Source: Candidatus Woesearchaeota archaeon | GTDB lineage: Archaea; Nanobdellota; Nanobdellia; Woesearchaeales; DSVV01 | Direction of reading: 5' to 3' | Assembly (NCBI GenBank): GCA_016205905.1 | Contig: JACQSP010000079.1 | Location: 1 to 8,980, forward strand | Length of the DNA stretch: 8,980 nucleotides | In this document: piece after piece, positions 7,383-8,980 of the stretch | Layout of the letters: each line of letters opens with the position of its first letter | How positions within the stretch are numbered: the first letter of the stretch is position 1 | Translations under genes and position numbers: made by a program | The notes under the pieces: generated by a model | The model's input: only the letters and a program-made list of their open reading frames with translations | Databases searched by the model: none | What the model was told of the DNA's origin: nothing

Positions 7383-7404
7383 TTATTTTCTATAGTGAAA
7401 ATAA
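7383..7404. promoter_or_regulatory. Inverted repeat at the centre of the divergent promoter region
   Basis: TTATTTTC (7383-7390) and GAAAATAA (7397-7404) are perfect 8-bp arms around six bases. A second 7-bp pair, TTCACTA (7358-7364) and TAGTGAA (7393-7399), overlaps it. The site lies about midway between the divergent genes and could be a shared operator, but the arms are AT-rich and chance is possible. Confidence 0.3.
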
Positions 7405-7431
7405 ACTGTTTATTCTGCCCCGAACGAAACA

Positions 7432-7439
7432 TTTATATA
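7432..7439 (+). promoter_or_regulatory. Archaeal BRE/TATA promoter for the ATPase gene
   Basis: CGAAACATTTATATAC contains a near-consensus TTTATATA box with a purine-rich BRE-like element just before it. The ATG at 7465 is about 29 bases from the box centre, so the mRNA should be leaderless or have only a few leader bases. This also supports the 7465 start. Confidence 0.65.
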
Positions 7440-7454
7440 CTTATTATAACTCTG

Positions 7455-7464
7455 GTTATATAAC
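7455..7464. promoter_or_regulatory. Perfect 10-bp palindrome abutting the ATPase start codon, with a second half-copy
   Basis: GTTATATAAC is fully self-complementary and ends one base before the ATG. GGTTATATAA occurs at 7454-7463 and again at 7468-7477, a 14-base direct repeat that straddles the start codon. The pair sits on the predicted transcription start, where a bound protein would block initiation. An operator role is inferred. Confidence 0.4.
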
Positions 7465-8682
7465 ATGGGTTATATAATCAAAAGGAAAGAAACAAGTTTA
7501 ATCTTAAATAAAAACTATTGGCTTTTGCTATATGGGCGAAGGAAAGTGGGTAAAACCTTTTTATTAAGGGAATTATGTAAATTTGACAATTATTATACTA
7601 TCAAAAAGGATTTAAATGTTATTTCTAATACTGAATCCTTGCCTTTTGATACTTTTATTCAAAGATTAAAAACATCCCTTTCAGAAAACAAAACAGTTGT
7701 TGTTGATGAATTTCAAAGGTTTAATGAAAGTATTTGGGAAGAGATATCTTTACTTCATCCCCATGGAAAACTTATTCTTTCTGGCTCAAGCCTTCGCGTT
7801 GTTAAAAAGGTATTTGAGCCGCAATCATCATTGTTGGGTTTTTTTACACCAATTAAATTAGGTTTTATAAGTCCAATGGATGTAATAAAAAGTTTAAAAG
7901 AGGTTGAAGCAAAAGAACTTATAGAAATTGCAACTTTTTTAAGAGAGCCTTGGTTGGTTCCTTTATATAACAAAGAAAAAGTATCTGATTTTGTTTACGA
8001 TGTTGTTATCAATTCTAAGCATATCATAACTTCACTTGTTGGGGAGATATTTACAGAAGAAGAGCGTGAACTGACTAAAAGATATGAAGCAATCTTAACT
8101 TTAATTGGCTCTGGCATTTGGAACACTAAAGAAATAACGTCTATATTGTACTCTAGAAAATTAATACCAGACCCAAGTCCGACACATATTTTTCAGTATT
8201 TAAAAAATTTAGAAGAAATGGAGTTAGTAGAAAGCATTAAACTTCATAAAACAAAAGGGAGATTTTATAGATTGACTTCTCCAATAATGAATATTTATTA
8301 TTATTTAGATAGTAGGTATGACTTAGGAAACAGGTCAGTTTCATTTGAAGAACTTAAGCCAACTATTGAAAAATTAATTAATTTAGAAATACAAAATTTT
8401 ATTGCAGATTTATTTGCTGAATATTATGATGGCCGAAAAGAATATTACCTTTCGCCAGATAAGGAAGTTGATTTTATTATTACTAAACGAAACAAACCTG
8501 AGATTATTGGAGAAGTTAAATGGAAAAACCTAACTCGACAAGATATAATTCAATTTAAGAAGGGTTTAGAGCGGTTCTCTGGCAAATTAACTATTGTATG
8601 TAAAAATAGTGAAATCAAAGATGACTCTGTAAATATTGTTTATCCAAAAGATATTATTCGCTTTTCACAAAAGAAGAATTGA
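7465..8682 (+). CDS. AAA+/STAND-type archaeal ATPase with C-terminal PD-(D/E)xK-like domain (DUF234-type)
   Basis: This 405-residue protein is on the plus strand. The Walker A motif is GRRKVGKT (24-31), Walker B is VVVDEFQR (78-85), and a sensor-1-like strand LILSGSS (103-109) follows. This gives a compact P-loop domain of the archaeal ATPase type. A middle region around 200-290 resembles a winged helix (ITSILYSRKL…THIFQYLKNLEEMELVE…KGRFYRLTSP). The C-terminus carries EVDF (334-337) and GEVKWK (349-354). Asp336, Glu350 and Lys352 fit a PD-(D/E)xK nuclease fold, as in the DUF234 family. Such proteins are common and often duplicated in archaea; their role is poorly defined, with defence, mobile-element or regulatory functions suggested. 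The gene is alone on its strand and ends 17 bases before the inverted-repeat array. Start choice is supported by the TATA box spacing. Confidence 0.85.
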   Translation: MGYIIKRKETSLILNKNYWLLLYGRRKVGKTFLLRELCKFDNYYTIKKDLNVISNTESLPFDTFIQRLKTSLSENKTVVVDEFQRFNESIWEEISLLHPHGKLILSGSSLRVVKKVFEPQSSLLGFFTPIKLGFISPMDVIKSLKEVEAKELIEIATFLREPWLVPLYNKEKVSDFVYDVVINSKHIITSLVGEIFTEEERELTKRYEAILTLIGSGIWNTKEITSILYSRKLIPDPSPTHIFQYLKNLEEMELVESIKLHKTKGRFYRLTSPIMNIYYYLDSRYDLGNRSVSFEELKPTIEKLINLEIQNFIADLFAEYYDGRKEYYLSPDKEVDFIITKRNKPEIIGEVKWKNLTRQDIIQFKKGLERFSGKLTIVCKNSEIKDDSVNIVYPKDIIRFSQKKN

Positions 8683-8699
8683 TTTGTGTTTAAATATAA

Positions 8700-8738
8700 T
8701 GTCGGACATAAATATTTATACATTTGTTATGTCCGACA
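8700..8738. repeat. Hairpin 1 of the array
   Basis: The arms are TGTCGGACATAA (8700-8711) and TTATGTCCGACA (8727-8738). They are a perfect 12 bp with a 15-base AT-rich loop. It begins 17 bases after the ATPase stop, so it could also affect that transcript's 3' end. Confidence 0.9.
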
Positions 8739-8741
8739 AAT

Positions 8742-8788
8742 ATATAGTCACGAACATTAGTAGTATATAAATAGTTCCGTGACTATAT
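8742..8788. repeat. Hairpin 2 of the array
   Basis: The arms are ATATAGTCACG (8742-8752) and CGTGACTATAT (8778-8788), a perfect 11 bp. The stem extends by AAC/GTT (8753-8755 with 8774-8776) across one bulged C, leaving an 18-base loop. Confidence 0.9.
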
Positions 8789-8840
8789 GTAGTAAACACA
8801 CTAAATTTTAGTGATAAAGTATATTATGTGTTTACTACAT
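8787..8840. repeat. Hairpin 3 of the array, with a nested alternative hairpin
   Basis: The arms are ATGTAGTAAACACA (8787-8800) and TGTGTTTACTACAT (8827-8840), a perfect 14 bp with a 26-base loop. It shares two bases with hairpin 2. CACTAAA/TTTAGTG (8799-8805 with 8807-8813) forms an inner inverted repeat that uses the end of the left arm, so the two foldings compete slightly. Confidence 0.9.
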
Positions 8841-8841
8841 T

Positions 8842-8881
8842 GAACGAACTAAACTAAATTTATAAGTTATTTAGTTCGTTC
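8842..8881. repeat. Hairpin 4 of the array
   Basis: The arms are GAACGAACTAAA (8842-8853) and TTTAGTTCGTTC (8870-8881), a perfect 12 bp with a 16-base loop. It starts one base after hairpin 3. Confidence 0.9.
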
Positions 8882-8888
8882 GCTATTC

Positions 8889-8927
8889 GTGGACTTTAAC
8901 AATATTAATACAGATATTAAAGTCCAC
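8889..8927. repeat. Hairpin 5 of the array
   Basis: The arms are GTGGACTTTAA (8889-8899) and TTAAAGTCCAC (8917-8927), a perfect 11 bp with a 17-base loop. It is flanked on both sides by an interval beginning with CGCTAT. Confidence 0.9.
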
Positions 8928-8930
8928 CGC

Positions 8931-8977
8931 TATAGTAAGTGACACGATTTGTATAAAAATTTACGTCACTTACTATA
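8931..8977. repeat. Hairpin 6 of the array
   Basis: The arms are TATAGTAAGTGAC (8931-8943) and GTCACTTACTATA (8965-8977), a perfect 13 bp with a 21-base loop. The outer TATAGT resembles the ATATAGT end of hairpin 2, the only visible kinship among the arms. Confidence 0.9.
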
Positions 8978-8980
8978 TAT

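Larger units (their letters stand above)
8700..8977. repeat. Array of six different, nearly abutting inverted repeats (hairpin array)
   Basis: Almost every base from 8700 to 8977 belongs to one of six inverted repeats 39-54 bases long, separated by at most 7 bases (two even overlap by 2). Arms are 11-14 bp, perfectly Watson-Crick paired except for one bulge, with loops of 15-26 bases. The arm sequences are not copies of one another. By count, arms are about 34% G+C and loops about 15%. CGCTAT occurs in both the fourth/fifth and fifth/sixth intervals (8881 and 8928). The sixth repeat ends three bases before the window edge, so the array probably continues. No ORF was found in it. Function is not recognised. 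Confidence 0.85.

Noticed and set aside
7422..7430. GAACGAAAC near the ATPase promoter as a relative of the hairpin 4 arm (GAACGAAC)
   Set aside because: The shared seven bases are too few to be meaningful in isolation, and no inverted partner exists near 7422.
8700..8738. Hairpin 1 as a simple intrinsic terminator of the ATPase gene
   Set aside because: No T-tract follows the right arm, archaeal termination does not depend on hairpins, and five more hairpins follow it.
8700..8977. Hairpins as a CRISPR array
   Set aside because: There is no constant repeat alternating with variable spacers. The stem sequences all differ, and the units are palindromic rather than direct repeats.

Overview
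The window looks like an AT-rich accessory segment from an archaeon, most likely a small-genome DPANN lineage (Woesearchaeota/Pacearchaeota type). That placement is an inference. It rests on archaeal TATA boxes lying about 25-30 bases before start codons with little or no leader, an archaeal-type ATPase with a C-terminal nuclease-like domain, a tandem 'P-x-S-I-F' helix-turn-helix protein, and a large Asn-sequon-rich beta-helix surface protein. I saw no rRNA, tRNA, CRISPR array or transposase.

Layout. (1) Positions 1-2651, minus strand: a large membrane-anchored parallel beta-helix (NosD-like) surface protein whose 3' end runs off the left edge. (2) 2641-3435, minus: a two-HTH DNA-binding protein with a long polar tail. 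Its last 11 bases overlap the start of the surface-protein gene, so the two are probably translationally coupled. Its upstream region carries palindromic 17-bp sites spaced at exact multiples of 21 bp, a likely autoregulatory operator array. (3) 3613-7319, minus: a tight three-gene operon of paralogous, N-terminally anchored SGNH/GDSL-hydrolase-like proteins. The two downstream copies keep the catalytic motifs and end in the same decapeptide, GIIHLDEIDF. The first copy has lost the catalytic Ser, Asn and His motifs as well as the tail. (4) 7320-7464: a divergent promoter region. (5) 7465-8682, plus: an AAA+-type ATPase with a PD-(D/E)xK-like C-terminal domain, expressed from a near-leaderless promoter with a perfect palindrome touching its start codon. 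(6) 8700-8977 and probably beyond: six nearly abutting perfect or near-perfect inverted repeats, each with a different stem sequence. This is the least explained part of the window.

How the parts may work together (inference): the left half reads as a cell-surface module, with a regulated adhesin-like protein beside an operon of anchored carbohydrate- or lipid-ester-acting enzymes plus a pseudoenzyme partner. The right end pairs a nuclease-like ATPase with a hairpin array. Whether those two are functionally linked cannot be decided from one window.
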